Counted from the stretch's first letter, positions 27,170 to 37,447 are shown. The stretch: 64,000 bases of DNA from Pseudonocardia sp. C8 (GCF_014267175.1 NZ_JACMTR010000002.1:4613501-4677500), one strand, 5' to 3'. The notes: generated by a model not told the origin, from the sequence alone. Program-made: numbers and translations.

Positions 27170-30064
27170 TCAGCGACGCCGGCGGTTCGCCCGCTCGGCC
27201 CGCCGGCGCTCGGCACGGTTGCCCCCGGCCGCGGCCTGGTCCGGTGCGCCACCGGTCCCGGCCCCACCCTGAGGGGCCGCCCCGCTCTGAGGTCCGGCGT
27301 TCGGCATCGGGGTCTGCGCCCGGCTGCGCGGCGCCGCGTAACGACCGGTGCGGCCGCTCCCCGACGCCGGGGTGCCGTCCTCGGCGCGACGCGCGACGCC
27401 ACCGTCCTCGCCGGGCCCGCTGTACTGCAGGTTGCGGGGCGGGGTGGTGCGGAACAGGTTGGGCAGGACCACGGTGCTCTCGCTCGGGTCCTCGGCGGGC
27501 ACCTGCCGGACGACCGGGATCTCGGTCGTCTCGGGCTCCTCCTCCTGCACCGGGGCTGCCGGCTGCTGCACCTGGACGACGACGTTGAACAGGTGCCCGA
27601 TCGTCTCCTCCTTGATGCCCTCGAGCATCGCGGAGAACATGTCGTACCCCTCGCGCTGGTACTCGATCACCGGGTCGCGCTGGGCCATCGCCCGCAGCCC
27701 GATGCCCTCCTTGAGGTAGTCCATCTCGTAGAGGTGCTCGCGCCACTTGCGGTCGATGACCTGCATCAGCACCTGGCGCTCGAGCTCGCGCATCCCGCCC
27801 TGCGGGCCGATCAGCGCGTCGATCTCGGCCTCGCGACGGGCGTAGGCGTGCTCGGCGTCGGCCAGGATCGCCTTCTCCAGCTCGTCGGCTGTGAGGTCCT
27901 CCACCTCGTCGGCGAGCGCCCGCCAGTCCAGCGAGATCGGGTAGAGCGCGCGCAGCGCGGTCCACAGCTTCTCGAGGTCCCAGTCCTCGGAGTAGCCCTC
28001 GGAGGTCGCGCCGGTGACGTAGCCGTGGATCACGTCCTCGAGCATGTTGCGGGTCTGGCGCTGGACGTCCTCGCCGTCGAGCACCCGGCGGCGCTCGTCG
28101 TAGATGATCTTGCGCTGCTGGTTGAGGACCTCGTCGTACTTGAGGACGTTCTTCCGGATCTCGAAGTTCTGCTGCTCGACCTGGGTCTGCGCGCTCCGGA
28201 TGGCGCGGGTGACCATCTTGGCCTCGATCGGCACGTCGTCCGGCAGGTTGAACCGGTTCATGATCGACTCGACGACCTGGCCGTTGAAGCGGCGCATCAG
28301 CTCGTCACCGAGCGAGAGGTAGAAGCGCGACTCGCCAGGGTCGCCCTGCCGGCCGGACCGGCCCCGCAGCTGGTTGTCGATGCGGCGCGACTCGTGCCGC
28401 TCGGTGCCCAGCACGTAGAGACCGCCCGCGTTGCGGACCTCCTCGGCCTCGGCGGCGACCTGCTTGCGCATCCGGGCGAGGACGGCGTCCCAGGCCGCCT
28501 CGTACTCCTCCCGGGTGTCGACCGGGTCGAGCCCCTGGCTGCGCAGCTCCAGGTCGGCGAGGAACTCCGGGTTCCCGCCGAGCATGATGTCGGTACCGCG
28601 GCCGGCCATGTTCGTCGCGACCGTGACGGCGCCGGCGTGCCCGGCCTGGGCGATGATCGCCGCCTCGCGGGCGTGGTTCTTCGCGTTCAGCACCTCGTGC
28701 GGGACACCCCGCTTGAGCAGCAGCTTCGCCAGGTACTCGGACTTCTCGACGCTGGTCGTGCCGATCAGCACGGGCTGACCGGCCTGGTGCTTCTCGGCGA
28801 TGTCGTCGGCGACCGCCTCGAACTTCGCGGGCTCGGTCTTGTAGATCAGATCCGCCCGGTCGGCACGGACCATCGGCCGGTTCGTGGGAATCGGCACCAC
28901 GGACATCTTGTAGATCTCGTGCAGCTCGGCGGCCTCGGTCTGGGCCGTACCGGTCATGCCGGCGAGCTTGTCGTAGAGCCGGAAGAAGTTCTGCAGCGTG
29001 ATCGTCGCCAGGGTCTGGTTCTCCGGCTTGATCTCGACGCCTTCCTTGGCCTCGATCGCCTGGTGCATGCCCTCGTTGTAGCGACGCCCGGCGAGCACGC
29101 GACCGGTGAACTCGTCGACGATCAGGACCTCGCCGTTCGAGACGATGTAGTCCTTGTCCTTCTTGAACAGCTCCTTGGCCTTGACGGCGTTGTTCAGGTA
29201 GCCGACCAGCGGCGTGTTCGCCGACTCGTAGAGATTGTCGATGCCGAGCTGGTCCTCGATCAGCGCGACACCCTCCTCGGTGATGCCGACGGTGCGCTTG
29301 CGCTCGTCGACCTCGTAGTGGATGTCCTTCGTGAGCATGGGGGCCAGCCGGGCGAACTCCTGGTACCAGCGGGCGCTCTGCTCCGCCGGGCCGGAGATGA
29401 TCAGCGGCGTCCGGGCCTCGTCGATGAGGATCGAGTCGGCCTCGTCGACGATCGCGAAGTTGTGCCCGCGCTGGACCATGTCGGCGACGTTCCACGCCAT
29501 GTTGTCGCGCAGGTAGTCGAACCCGAACTCGTTGTTCGTGCCGTAGGTGATGTCCCGGGCGTACTGCTCGCGGCGCTGCGCCGGGGTCATCTCGGCGAGG
29601 ATCACGCCGACGCTCAGGCCGAGCCAGCGGTGGATCCGGCCCATCGTCTCGGAGTCGCGCTTGGCCAGGTAGTCGTTGGTCGTGACGACGTGCACGCCCT
29701 TGCCCTCGAGGGCGTTGAGGTAGACCGCCAGGGTGGAGGTCAGGGTCTTGCCCTCACCGGTCTTCATCTCGGCCACGTTGCCCATGTGCAGCGCGCCGGC
29801 GCCCATCAGCTGGACGGTGAACGGCCGCTGGCCCAGGGTCCGTTGCGCGGCCTCGCGGACGGTCGCGAAGGCCTCCGGGAGGATCTCGTCCAGGGTCTCG
29901 CCACCGGCGAGCCGCTCGCGGAACTCGTCGGTCTTGGCACGCAGCTGGGCGTCGGTGAGGCCCTCGAATTCCGGTTCCAGGCCGTCGATGTGCGCGGCGA
30001 TCTTGCCGAGCCGCTTCACCACCTTGGTCTCGCCGGCCCGGAGGAGTCGACTCAGGAAGGGCAC
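27170..30064 (-). CDS. secA: Preprotein translocase ATPase SecA (SecA1)
   Basis: This 964-residue motor of the Sec pathway shows NBD1 Walker [11 protein letters not shown], the DEAD-like [15 protein letters not shown], the preprotein cross-linking domain, NBD2 [13 protein letters not shown] and [12 protein letters not shown], then helical wing/scaffold domains with [15 protein letters not shown]. The C-terminal ~110 residues are Gly/Pro/Arg-rich and end [16 protein letters not shown]; no CxCx8CH zinc motif is present. I chose GTG 30064, with GAGG seven bases upstream and the protein starting [15 protein letters not shown] 30076 is the alternative. Same order as Rv3240c-Rv3241c. Confidence 0.95.
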   Translation of the reverse strand: MPFLSRLLRAGETKVVKRLGKIAAHIDGLEPEFEGLTDAQLRAKTDEFRERLAGGETLDEILPEAFATVREAAQRTLGQRPFTVQLMGAGALHMGNVAEMKTGEGKTLTSTLAVYLNALEGKGVHVVTTNDYLAKRDSETMGRIHRWLGLSVGVILAEMTPAQRREQYARDITYGTNNEFGFDYLRDNMAWNVADMVQRGHNFAIVDEADSILIDEARTPLIISGPAEQSARWYQEFARLAPMLTKDIHYEVDERKRTVGITEEGVALIEDQLGIDNLYESANTPLVGYLNNAVKAKELFKKDKDYIVSNGEVLIVDEFTGRVLAGRRYNEGMHQAIEAKEGVEIKPENQTLATITLQNFFRLYDKLAGMTGTAQTEAAELHEIYKMSVVPIPTNRPMVRADRADLIYKTEPAKFEAVADDIAEKHQAGQPVLIGTTSVEKSEYLAKLLLKRGVPHEVLNAKNHAREAAIIAQAGHAGAVTVATNMAGRGTDIMLGGNPEFLADLELRSQGLDPVDTREEYEAAWDAVLARMRKQVAAEAEEVRNAGGLYVLGTERHESRRIDNQLRGRSGRQGDPGESRFYLSLGDELMRRFNGQVVESIMNRFNLPDDVPIEAKMVTRAIRSAQTQVEQQNFEIRKNVLKYDEVLNQQRKIIYDERRRVLDGEDVQRQTRNMLEDVIHGYVTGATSEGYSEDWDLEKLWTALRALYPISLDWRALADEVEDLTADELEKAILADAEHAYARREAEIDALIGPQGGMRELERQVLMQVIDRKWREHLYEMDYLKEGIGLRAMAQRDPVIEYQREGYDMFSAMLEGIKEETIGHLFNVVVQVQQPAAPVQEEEPETTEIPVVRQVPAEDPSESTVVLPNLFRTTPPRNLQYSGPGEDGGVARRAEDGTPASGSGRTGRYAAPRSRAQTPMPNAGPQSGAAPQGGAGTGGAPDQAAAGGNRAERRRAERANRRRR

Positions 30065-30239
30065 TGCCGACCTCATTCACGTCGCGGTCAGGACACGGGA
30101 CGGGCGCCACTCACCGAAAGAGGTCACACCGCCCTTGCCGCCATGGTACGGGCCCGGCACGACCGGTCCCGCGCCGCTTCGGCGACGCCCTGCCCGCGAC
30201 GACGTGGCGCGCCGGTCCGGCACGCCGCGGGAACCGCCG

Positions 30240-30279
30240 GGCGCGGGTGCGCCGCCGTGGGCGGCGGGGCACCCGCGCC
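30240..30279 (-). terminator. Terminator downstream of hpf
   Basis: GGCGCGGGTGC (30240-30250) pairs perfectly with GCACCCGCGCC (30269-30279), with an inner GCCGCC/GGCGGC stem around GTGG-type loop bases. It lies seven bases past the hpf stop on the minus strand. Confidence 0.75.
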
Positions 30280-30285
30280 GGACGG

Positions 30286-30945
30286 TCAGCCGCCGAGCCG
30301 GATGACGCCGTAGTCGTAGCCGTGGCGCCGGTAGACCACCGACGGACGGCCGGTCTCACTGCAGGAGAACAGGTAGAAGTCGTGCCCGACGAGCTCCATC
30401 CGGGACAGGGCCTCGTCGACCGTCATCGGGGCGGCGGCGTGCGTCTTCTCCCGGACGATGCGACCGGGCCGGTACTCGGCCTCCCACTGCTCCTCGAGGC
30501 GGGCGACCTCGTCCTCGGGCACGGTCTCGTCGTGCGATCGGGGTTCGGGGATCGTGTCGGTGGCCGGCGGGGCCGCTTCCATCAGCGCGACGGCCGACGC
30601 ATCGGCCGCCATCCGCGAGGCCTGCACGCGGTCACGACGGCTGGGCTTTCGACGGTCGTGCGAGCGACGGAGCCGTTCGGCGAGCTTCCCGACTGCCATG
30701 TCCAGGGCGGCATAGAAGTCCGCTGCCGCCGCCTCGGCCCGCGCCACGGCACCGCAGCCGCCACGGCCGGTGATCTCCACACGCTGGCAGGACTTGTGCT
30801 GTCGGCGGTTCGGCTCGTGGAAGAGCTCCACCTCCATCCCGACGATCTTGTGGTCGTGGCGTTCCAGGCGGGTCAGCTTCTCCTCGACCAGACCACGGAA
30901 GTGATCCGGCACCTCGACGTTCCGGCCGGTGACGACGATCTCCAC
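30286..30945 (-). CDS. hpf: Long-form ribosome hibernation promoting factor
   Basis: This 219-residue long-form HPF drives 70S pairing to 100S particles in slow growth. The N-terminal beta-alpha-beta-beta-beta-alpha domain is about residues 1-105 (VEIVVTGRNVEVPDHFRGLV, ADFYAALDMAVGKLAERL). A ~50-residue linker follows. The C-terminal dimerisation domain is about 160-219 (MTVDEALSRMELVGHDFYLF ... GRPSVVYRRHGYDYGVIRL). GTG 30945 has GAGGG seven bases upstream; the open frame extends further but without homology. Counterpart of Rv3241c. It is followed by a terminator before secA. Confidence 0.93.
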   Translation of the reverse strand: MEIVVTGRNVEVPDHFRGLVEEKLTRLERHDHKIVGMEVELFHEPNRRQHKSCQRVEITGRGGCGAVARAEAAAADFYAALDMAVGKLAERLRRSHDRRKPSRRDRVQASRMAADASAVALMEAAPPATDTIPEPRSHDETVPEDEVARLEEQWEAEYRPGRIVREKTHAAAPMTVDEALSRMELVGHDFYLFSCSETGRPSVVYRRHGYDYGVIRLGG

Positions 30946-31270
30946 TCGGACATCCCTCGCTTCAGTCGTGCTGAACCCGGGACTCGACGACGGCCCCGGG
31001 GGCGGGCTATCGGTCGTTCCTCCTGGTGTGCTAGCGGGTCGGAGTTCATCGGACGTTAGCGGTAAATCCGCCCGCCCGACAGGTCGTTCGTCGACCCGCT
31101 CGTGGGATGCCCTCCCCTGGTCCCGCTGCTGTCCGCGACCGGCGCACCGCACCCGGGTGACACCCGCCCCTCACTTCGCCCGCTCACCGGGGGAACGAAC
31201 GGGTCGCCGGGGCCGCCGCCCCCGGGCCTCGACCACGGTGCGCCGAACGGAGCAGCGAATGTGTCCCCCA
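30946..31270 (-). other. Gene-free gap between comF and hpf
   Basis: About 325 bases contain no convincing gene or strong hairpin. An unused good ribosome site (AGGAGGAACGACCG on the minus strand near 31010-31025) is not followed by a start codon at useful distance. The hpf promoter must lie here, but no clear -35/-10 pair is visible. Confidence 0.4.
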
Positions 31271-31975
31271 TCACACCCGTCCGGTCGTCGTCGCGTCGGC
31301 CAGCAGCACCGAGCCGACCGGCCCGAGGCCCCTTCGGACCAGCACCGACCGGCACGCCCGGAGCGTCGCACCGGTGGTGACGACGTCGTCGACCAGCAGC
31401 ACCGGTTCCCGGCCCGGGCCCGCCCGTCCGGCCGGCGCGGTCGTGCGCAGTGCCGCCGCGAGGTTCGCCGCCCGGGCCGCCGCACCCAGGCCGACCGAGT
31501 CCCGCGCGCGCCGGTCGAGTGCGAGGGCCACCACGGTGCGGGCAGGCAGCCCGGCCGCGGCCAGACGCGTCTCGAGCGCCCGGCACAGCCGGAGCACGTG
31601 GTCCCCTCCGCGGGCCCGCGCGGCGCACGGACGGGACGGGGCCGGCACGAGCCGGACACCGCCCGGGTCGCTCCCGGCCGGGAGCACCGCCGCGACCGCC
31701 GGGACGAGCAGGGCCGCCAGGTCCGGCGCGAGATCGCGGCGCCCGCGCTCCTTGTAGGCGAGCACGGCCCGGCGCAGCGGCCCGCGGTACCGCCCCGCCG
31801 CGACCACCCGGCCGGCACCCGGCACCCGGACCGCGAACGGGCCCGCGGTGTCCTCGGCGCAGGCCGGGCACCAGCCGCCGCCGCCCGGCGGCCCGGCCCC
31901 GCAGCCACCGCAGGTTCGGGGCAGCAGCAGGTCCAGCAACGCCGCGAACGGGGACGGGGACCGGGTCGTCGTCAT
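31271..31975 (-). CDS. comF: ComF/GntX-family phosphoribosyltransferase-like protein
   Basis: This 234-residue protein has an N-terminal four-Cys zinc knuckle (CGGCGAGPPGGGGWCPAC, about residues 21-38) and a C-terminal type I PRTase domain with the PRPP-binding VLLVDDVVTTGATL. Members help DNA uptake or process DNA in competent bacteria; the role in actinobacteria is not settled. ATG 31975 was chosen because the zinc knuckle follows at the usual distance. Counterpart of Rv3242c. Two DnaA-box-like sequences lie 60-90 bases upstream. It is separated from lpqB by 166 bases with a terminator. Confidence 0.88.
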   Translation of the reverse strand: MTTTRSPSPFAALLDLLLPRTCGGCGAGPPGGGGWCPACAEDTAGPFAVRVPGAGRVVAAGRYRGPLRRAVLAYKERGRRDLAPDLAALLVPAVAAVLPAGSDPGGVRLVPAPSRPCAARARGGDHVLRLCRALETRLAAAGLPARTVVALALDRRARDSVGLGAAARAANLAAALRTTAPAGRAGPGREPVLLVDDVVTTGATLRACRSVLVRRGLGPVGSVLLADATTTGRV

Positions 31976-32035
31976 GCGGGCAGGATCCACCGAGGGCCCG
32001 GCCGGCGACGTCCGCGCGGCGCCGCCGGGCCCGAG

Positions 32036-32063
32036 TTGTCCACAAGTGGGAAATCCATCCACA
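32036..32063. promoter_or_regulatory. Two DnaA-box-like sequences upstream of comF
   Basis: TTGTCCACA at 32036-32044 is a perfect actinobacterial DnaA box. CCATCCACA at 32055-32063 matches TTATCCACA at seven of nine positions, in the same orientation and 19 bases away. They fall in the comF-lpqB gap. A role in replication is not implied by two boxes alone. Confidence 0.4.
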
Positions 32064-32114
32064 GGGAGCGAACTCGCCCGTCCCGCGGCGCTCCACCGGC
32101 CCATCCTGGAGCGC

Positions 32115-32136
32115 GGCCGGCCCGCGGGGGCCGGCC
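32115..32136 (-). terminator. Terminator of the mtrA-mtrB-lpqB transcript
   Basis: GGCCGGCCC (32115-32123) pairs with GGGCCGGCC (32128-32136) around a four-base loop, six bases past the lpqB stop. Confidence 0.65.
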
Positions 32137-32141
32137 CACGG

Positions 32142-33857
32142 TCAGCCCGGGTAGAAGGGGCGCGCGGCGGTGGAGGACCCCACCGACTGCCGCCACGCGT
32201 CCAGGTCGCCGCCGGAGTAGCTCCAGAGCCCGGTCCGGTCGGTCACGTAGATCTCCCGCCCGGGGGCCGCGGCCACCGCACGCAACGGAGAGGTGAGGTT
32301 CGTGCCGGGAACCTGGTCGAGGGTCAGCCCGTCGACGGTGACCAACGAGACCGGGCGGTCGGAGTCGGCCGCCACCACGAGCTGCTCGCCGGAGCGCCAG
32401 TCGACGGCGACCACGTCACGCAGCTCGCGGGGCCGGAGCTCGCGCAGCTCGCCGATCGACACCGAGCCGCCCGGGCCGGGGACGACCGGCCCGACCAGGG
32501 CCCGCCCACCGGCGACGACGGCGATCCGCCCGCCCTCGCGGGAGAGCGCGACGTCCCGGAGCTCGCCCAGGCCGGCGAGGCGCCCGGCGTCCAGCGGAGC
32601 CTCCGCCGGCGGCCCCTGGGCCGGGGCCGCGACCCGCCGGAGCCGGCCGTCGGCCACCGCCCAGATCTCGTCACCCGCGGCGTTCCAGCTCAGCGCCGTC
32701 ACGGTGGCGCCGGAGACCGGCGTCGCCGTGAGCTGGCCCCCGGCCGGGCCGGTCAGCAGCCGCTGGGTGCCGGTCTCCTCCCGGGAGACCACCGCGATCC
32801 GGCCGCCGCGCGCGGACGCGGCGGCGTCGACGACGTCGAACGAGCCGTTGCCCGCCTGGCCGGCCACCGGGGTCTCCCGTCCGCCCTCGCCGAGCTGGTG
32901 GACCCGGCCGCCGTCGACGACCATCGGGAAGCTCGGGAGCTGGTCGGGAGCCATGACCATCCCGGCGAAGTCGTCCCGGGTGACCTCGGGCCGGTCGGGC
33001 AGCAGCGGGTCGCCGTCGGACAGCAGCCGCACGCGCGGCACGCTGACCTCGGCGAGGGTCAGCGAGACCTGGGCGGCGAGCAGCCGCCGGTCCCGGTCGG
33101 ACAGCCCGGAGACCCCGGTGAGGTCGACGACCACGGCGCCGTCCGGCGACTCGGTGACGGCCGAGCGCAGCCGGGCGGTCGCCGGGAACAGCGTGACGGC
33201 CGCGCCCGCCAGCCCCCTCGACGGTCCGCGCAGCAGCACGTCGGTCGCCCGGGCGGCGAGCTGCGCCGGCCGGGTGCTGGGGATGTAATGGGTGTCGGCC
33301 ATCAGCGTGCCCCGCGCCGGGTCGACGAACCACGCCCGGACCGAGCGGTAGTTCGCCCGGAAGTCGGAGAGCCGCACCATCACCCCCGGCGGGAGCCGCT
33401 CGACCCGCCAGTGGTCGTCCTGCCGGACCACACCGATGTCGACCTCGACGGGCGCGGGTGCCGTCTCGAACGCCCCGGCCGCGCTGACCGTCCCGAGCCG
33501 GGTGCCCCGTACGCGCACGACCGCGCGGTCCGGGCCCGCGTCGGCGCTCCGCGGCGCGAAGACGGTGTCGAACCGCTCGGAGAGGACGGTCAGCGACGCC
33601 CCGTCGTCCCAGTTCGCGGCGGGGGCGGCCAGGTAGCGGCGAGCGGATGCGTGCCGGTCGTCCGGGCGGCCGGAGGCGTAGACGAACCCGCGGACCAGGC
33701 CCAGCGGGTCGCTGTCCTCGATCGGGCCGTCCGGCACGGTGCCGCCGGTGTCGCCGGTCTGGCGCAGCACCTGCACCGACGAGTGCTCGGGCACGGTCGC
33801 GCACCCGGCGAGCACCGCGAGGCAGACCAGCAGCCCGACCACGGTCACCTTGCTCAC
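32142..33857 (-). CDS. lpqB: Lipoprotein LpqB, modulator of MtrB
   Basis: This 571-residue lipoprotein interacts with the extracellular part of MtrB and tunes MtrAB signalling. The signal peptide is MSKVTVVGLLVCLAVLAGC with lipobox LAGC (Cys19). The N-terminal GerMN-type domain is about residues 190-310 (GTLMADTHYIPST, VVVDLTG, LTLAEV). The C-terminal half is a beta-propeller-like domain (residues 320-571). The GTG at 33857 overlaps the mtrB stop by four bases. Counterpart of Rv3244c; gene order mtrA-mtrB-lpqB is conserved across actinobacteria. Confidence 0.94.
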   Translation of the reverse strand: MSKVTVVGLLVCLAVLAGCATVPEHSSVQVLRQTGDTGGTVPDGPIEDSDPLGLVRGFVYASGRPDDRHASARRYLAAPAANWDDGASLTVLSERFDTVFAPRSADAGPDRAVVRVRGTRLGTVSAAGAFETAPAPVEVDIGVVRQDDHWRVERLPPGVMVRLSDFRANYRSVRAWFVDPARGTLMADTHYIPSTRPAQLAARATDVLLRGPSRGLAGAAVTLFPATARLRSAVTESPDGAVVVDLTGVSGLSDRDRRLLAAQVSLTLAEVSVPRVRLLSDGDPLLPDRPEVTRDDFAGMVMAPDQLPSFPMVVDGGRVHQLGEGGRETPVAGQAGNGSFDVVDAAASARGGRIAVVSREETGTQRLLTGPAGGQLTATPVSGATVTALSWNAAGDEIWAVADGRLRRVAAPAQGPPAEAPLDAGRLAGLGELRDVALSREGGRIAVVAGGRALVGPVVPGPGGSVSIGELRELRPRELRDVVAVDWRSGEQLVVAADSDRPVSLVTVDGLTLDQVPGTNLTSPLRAVAAAPGREIYVTDRTGLWSYSGGDLDAWRQSVGSSTAARPFYPG

Positions 33858-35665
33858 CGGTCACCGCCCGGGTCGGTGATGGCGCGTTCGGCCGGCCGGA
33901 CCGGCGCGGGGTCGTGCCCGCCGGCGTTCCGGTCGTCCTCCGGCGTGTCCTCCCGGCCGCGCCAGTCGTCCCAGCGGGTCGCGATGCCGCGCGGCGGTGT
34001 GGGCACCGAGGATCCGGGCCGCCCGTCGCGGCGCTCGTCGGGGTCGTCCTCGCCGGCCGGTGGGCCGAGTGGGAGCGGCGAGACCGAGATGTGCCCGCCG
34101 ACCTGCCGGGGCAGCGTCAGCCGGAACGCCGACCCGTTGCCGGGTTCGCCCCAGGCCTGCAGCCAGCCGCCGTGCAGCCGGGCGTCCTCGATGCTGATCG
34201 ACAGGCCGAGGCCGGTGCCGCCGCTGCGCCGCGCCCGGGACTCCTCGGCCCGCCAGAACCGGTTGAACACGAGGTCGGCCTCGCCGGGCCGCAGTCCGAC
34301 ACCGTGGTCGCGTACGAGCACGGCCACCGACGCCGGGTCGCCGGCCATCGTCACCTCCACCGGCCGTCCCTCACCGTGGTCGATCGCGTTCGCCACCAGG
34401 TTCCGGACGATCCGCTCGACCCGGCGCGGATCGGCCTCGACGTACTCGTCGGCGGGCAGGTCGAGCACGAGCTCGGTCCCGGCGTCCGCCGCCAGGCCGC
34501 GGACGGTGTCCACCGCGTGCCGTACCACCGCGGCCAGGTCGATCTGCTCGGCGCCCAGCTCCGCGACACCGGCGTCGAGCCGGGAGATCTCGAGCAGGTC
34601 GGCGAGCAGCGCCTCGAACCGGTCCAGCTCGGTGACCAGCAGCTCGGAGCTGCGCCGCAGGGCGGGCAGCAGCTCGTCCCGGGACGCGTACAGCACGTCG
34701 GCGGCCATCCGGACGGTGGTCAGCGGGGTGCGCAGCTCGTGGCTGACGTCCGAGGTGAACCGGCGCTGCAACGCGCCGAACTCCTCCAGCTGTGCGATCT
34801 GCGCGGCCAGGCTGCCCGCCATCTCGTTGAACGACTCGGCGAGGCGGGCCACCTCGTCCTCACCGCGGACGTCCATCCGCTCGTCGAGATGACCGCCCGC
34901 GAAGCGTTCCGCCACGTCGGCGGCCTGCCGGATCGGCCGCACCACCTGCCTCGTCACCAGGCTGGCGATCGCGGCGAGCAGCACGAGCAGCACGAGGCCA
35001 CCGACGATCAGCGTGCTCTGGACCAGGTTGAGCGTCAGCCGCTCGCCCTCCAGCGGGAACAGCAGGTAGAACTGCAGCTCCCGGCCGGCCGTGGAGACCG
35101 GCTGCCCGATCACCAGCGTGGGCACGCCGTCGACGGTGGTGTACTGGCGGCTCACCCCGCCCTCGGCGACCGTGGCGCGCTGCTCGGGCGTGACCTGGGC
35201 GACGTCACCGGAGGAGATCTCCGGCCCGTTCCCGGAGCCGGTGGTCAGCGCGGCGCGGAACTCACCGGCCGCCGGCGACCCCGGGGCGACCCCCTGGGTG
35301 TTGGTGAGCCGCTGCAGCGCGGCGTCGAGCGTCTCCTGGGCCCCCTCCCGGTCCGGATCGACCCCGGAGAGTTCTCCCTCCAGCACCACGCGGCCGGCGT
35401 CGGCCTGCACGAGCGCGCCGTTGAGCTTGCTCTGCAGGAGTCGCTCGGCGATCTCGCTCTGCAACACCAGCCCGAGCACCAGCACGACGGCCGAGGACAG
35501 CGCGAGCGTCGACACCACGACGCGCAGCTGCAGCGACCGCCGCCAGGACGCCGCGACCAGCGCGCCGAGCTCGTGGGCTTGCGCGCGCAGCGGGGCGAGC
35601 GCGCGGGCCGCCCGGCGCATCCCCGGCAGCCGGGCGAGGCGGCGGCGCAGCCCGAACCGGGTCAT
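33854..35665 (-). CDS. mtrB: Sensor histidine kinase MtrB
   Basis: This 603-residue membrane kinase of the MtrAB system controls cell wall and division genes. The first membrane segment is about residues 50-70 (VVVSTLALSSAVVLVLGLVL), an extracytoplasmic sensor follows, and a second helix is about 210-232. Then come HAMP (VVRPIRQAADVAERFAGG), the phospho-acceptor His309 in SHELRTPL, and HATPase_c with NLVANAIDH, VRDHGVGL and RSGGTGLGLSI. The C-terminal ~60 residues are acidic and Pro-rich (PPAGEDDPDERRD). ATG 35665; 64 bases after mtrA. It overlaps lpqB by four bases. Confidence 0.95.
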   Translation of the reverse strand: MTRFGLRRRLARLPGMRRAARALAPLRAQAHELGALVAASWRRSLQLRVVVSTLALSSAVVLVLGLVLQSEIAERLLQSKLNGALVQADAGRVVLEGELSGVDPDREGAQETLDAALQRLTNTQGVAPGSPAAGEFRAALTTGSGNGPEISSGDVAQVTPEQRATVAEGGVSRQYTTVDGVPTLVIGQPVSTAGRELQFYLLFPLEGERLTLNLVQSTLIVGGLVLLVLLAAIASLVTRQVVRPIRQAADVAERFAGGHLDERMDVRGEDEVARLAESFNEMAGSLAAQIAQLEEFGALQRRFTSDVSHELRTPLTTVRMAADVLYASRDELLPALRRSSELLVTELDRFEALLADLLEISRLDAGVAELGAEQIDLAAVVRHAVDTVRGLAADAGTELVLDLPADEYVEADPRRVERIVRNLVANAIDHGEGRPVEVTMAGDPASVAVLVRDHGVGLRPGEADLVFNRFWRAEESRARRSGGTGLGLSISIEDARLHGGWLQAWGEPGNGSAFRLTLPRQVGGHISVSPLPLGPPAGEDDPDERRDGRPGSSVPTPPRGIATRWDDWRGREDTPEDDRNAGGHDPAPVRPAERAITDPGGDR

Positions 35666-35729
35666 CGCCGGAGCACCCGGGTCCCGTCTGGGCCGGGCGT
35701 CCCGCCGCCGGGACCGCGACCGCCGTCCA

Positions 35730-36407
35730 TCACGGGGGCCCGGCCTTGTACCCCACCCCGCGCACGGTCAGGACGACCTCGGGGCGCTCCGGGTCGCGCT
35801 CCACCTTGGACCGCAGCCGCTGCACGTGCACGTTCACCAGGCGGGTGTCGGCGGCGTGCCGGTAGCCCCAGACCTGCTCGAGCAGGACCTCGCGGGTGAA
35901 CACCTGGCGCGGCTTGCGGGCCAGCGCGACCAGCAGGTCGAACTCGAGTGGGGTGAGCGCGATCGGCCGGCCGCCCCGGGTCACCTGGTGCGCCGGGACG
36001 TCGATGTCGATCTCACCGATGGAGAGCTGCTCGGCCGGCTCGGCCTCGTTGCGCCGCACCCGGGCCCGGATCCGGGCGACGAGCTCCTTCGGCTTGAACG
36101 GTTTGACCACGTAGTCGTCGGCGCCCGACTCCAGGCCCAGCACGACGTCCACCGTGTCGCTCTTCGCGGTGAGCATGACGATCGGGATGCCGGACTCGGC
36201 GCGGATCGCCCGGCACACGTCGATGCCGTTCATCCCGGGCAGCATCAGGTCGAGCAGCACCACATCGGGCTGCGTGTCCCGGACGGCGGGCAGCGCCCGG
36301 GTCCCGTCGGAGACGACCGTGGTCTCGAACCCCTCGCCCCGCAGCACGATGGTGAGCATCTCGGCCAGGGCCGGGTCGTCGTCGACCACCAGCACGCGCG
36401 ACTTCAT
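35730..36407 (-). CDS. mtrA: Response regulator MtrA
   Basis: This 225-residue OmpR/PhoB-family regulator, partner of MtrB, is essential in mycobacteria. The receiver domain has the acidic pocket D9-D11, the phosphorylation site Asp53 (LLDLMLPG), Thr in MLTAK and Lys in VVKPFKPKEL. The winged-helix C-terminal domain contains LTPLEFDLLVALARKPRQVF and the recognition helix RLVNVHVQRLRSKV. I chose ATG 36407 (MKSRVLVVDDD) instead of the GTG nine bases upstream. A GATATT sequence about 12 bases upstream may be its -10, giving a very short leader. This gene is the left border of the catabolic island. Confidence 0.96.
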   Translation of the reverse strand: MKSRVLVVDDDPALAEMLTIVLRGEGFETTVVSDGTRALPAVRDTQPDVVLLDLMLPGMNGIDVCRAIRAESGIPIVMLTAKSDTVDVVLGLESGADDYVVKPFKPKELVARIRARVRRNEAEPAEQLSIGEIDIDVPAHQVTRGGRPIALTPLEFDLLVALARKPRQVFTREVLLEQVWGYRHAADTRLVNVHVQRLRSKVERDPERPEVVLTVRGVGYKAGPP

Positions 36408-36596
36408 ACGGCCCAATATCCCACCCCGGGCTCGGCACCCGGGCGGGGAGGGCGGTCAGGCCGGCCGAACCGCACGAACGGCGGGTCGAACAGCTGACAT
36501 CTGCGGCGAGTTGCGGTGTCACCTCCCGTGTGACGGTGATCACCATGGACGGACGCCGGCGTGGTCGCCGGCCCGGGCACCGCGAGGGAGAGAGCC

Positions 36597-37304
36597 ATGG
36601 TCCAACTCGCAGGAGACGCGGCGTTCGTCACCGGTGGGCGGTCGCGGATCGCTCGCGGAGTCGCCGGCGCCCTTGTCGCCGCGGGCGCCAGGGTGGCGAT
36701 CGCGGACGCCGACGAGTCCGGGCTCGCGGAGGCTGCCGACGAGCTGAGGCGTTCGGGCGGCACCGTGACGACCGTACGACTCGACGCCGGCGACGCGCAG
36801 AGTTGGACGGATGCGGCCGAGGCGGCTGAGGACGCGCTCGGCCGCATCTCGATCGTGTGCGACCTGGACGACGAGGCCGGGAGCAGGGCGACCGGCGACG
36901 AGCCGTTCCGGGTGTGCCGGTGGACGTCCGGGGTCGGGACCGGCCGGCGCCTCCCCGCGGCGCACACGTTCCTCCCCCGGTTCCGGGCCCGGGGGGTGCG
37001 CCCCCACATCCTGAGCACGGCGCCGGTCTCCGGCCTGGTGGCGATGGGGCTGCTCGTCCCCGGCTCGGTCGCGACCCGCGTCCGCTACACGGTGGGCGTG
37101 GCAGCGGCCGGGCTGTTCGGGTCCGCGAGGAGCGGGCAGGCCGCAGGGGCCGTCCACGCCGGCCCCGCCGCGGCAGCCGGTCCGACCGAGGTCGGCCGGC
37201 AGATCGTCGAGGCGCTCCCCCGGGACGGGTACCTCATCGCGACCCAGCGGGAGTGGACGACGTCGACGCCGTCGACCGCAGCACTGCTGCCGATCCCGGC
37301 CTGA
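36597..37304 (+). pseudogene. Decayed SDR dehydrogenase, tandem relative of the next gene
   Basis: This open frame of 235 codons aligns along its length with the intact SDR at 37448. It keeps the start and LVPGSVATR, but the cofactor loop TGAASGIG is changed to TGGRSRIA and CNVAG is changed to CDLDDEA. About 31 residues holding the active-site Tyr and Lys (residues 151-182 of the intact copy) are deleted in frame. The product cannot be a working SDR. The upstream sequences of the two copies are also related (AACGGCGGGTCG shared), so the whole unit was duplicated. It still has a ribosome site GAGGGAGAG and no stop, so a non-enzymatic role is possible. Confidence 0.8.
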
Positions 37305-37447
37305 CCGGTCACGCCGGTGCCGCTCGAACGGCGGGTCGCACGGCCGGCATCCGCCGCACTTGGCGGTGGCCCGGTCGACGGGCCGTTGCCCATCATCGAA
37401 ACCAGCCCACCAACGGCGGTGCGGCGACGCCGTCTCGAGGAGAGAAT

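Noticed and set aside
27593..30313. 906-codon open frame on the plus strand opposite secA
   Set aside because: It runs antisense to secA over its whole length, has no family motif and reflects the lack of stop codons in high-GC DNA.
31848..34892. 1014-codon plus-strand frame opposite lpqB and mtrB
   Set aside because: It is a shadow of well-recognised minus-strand genes, with no homology of its own.
36417..36596. Mobile-element or attachment site at the left edge of the island
   Set aside because: I saw no integrase, terminal inverted repeat, tRNA or direct repeat shared with 59431-59476.
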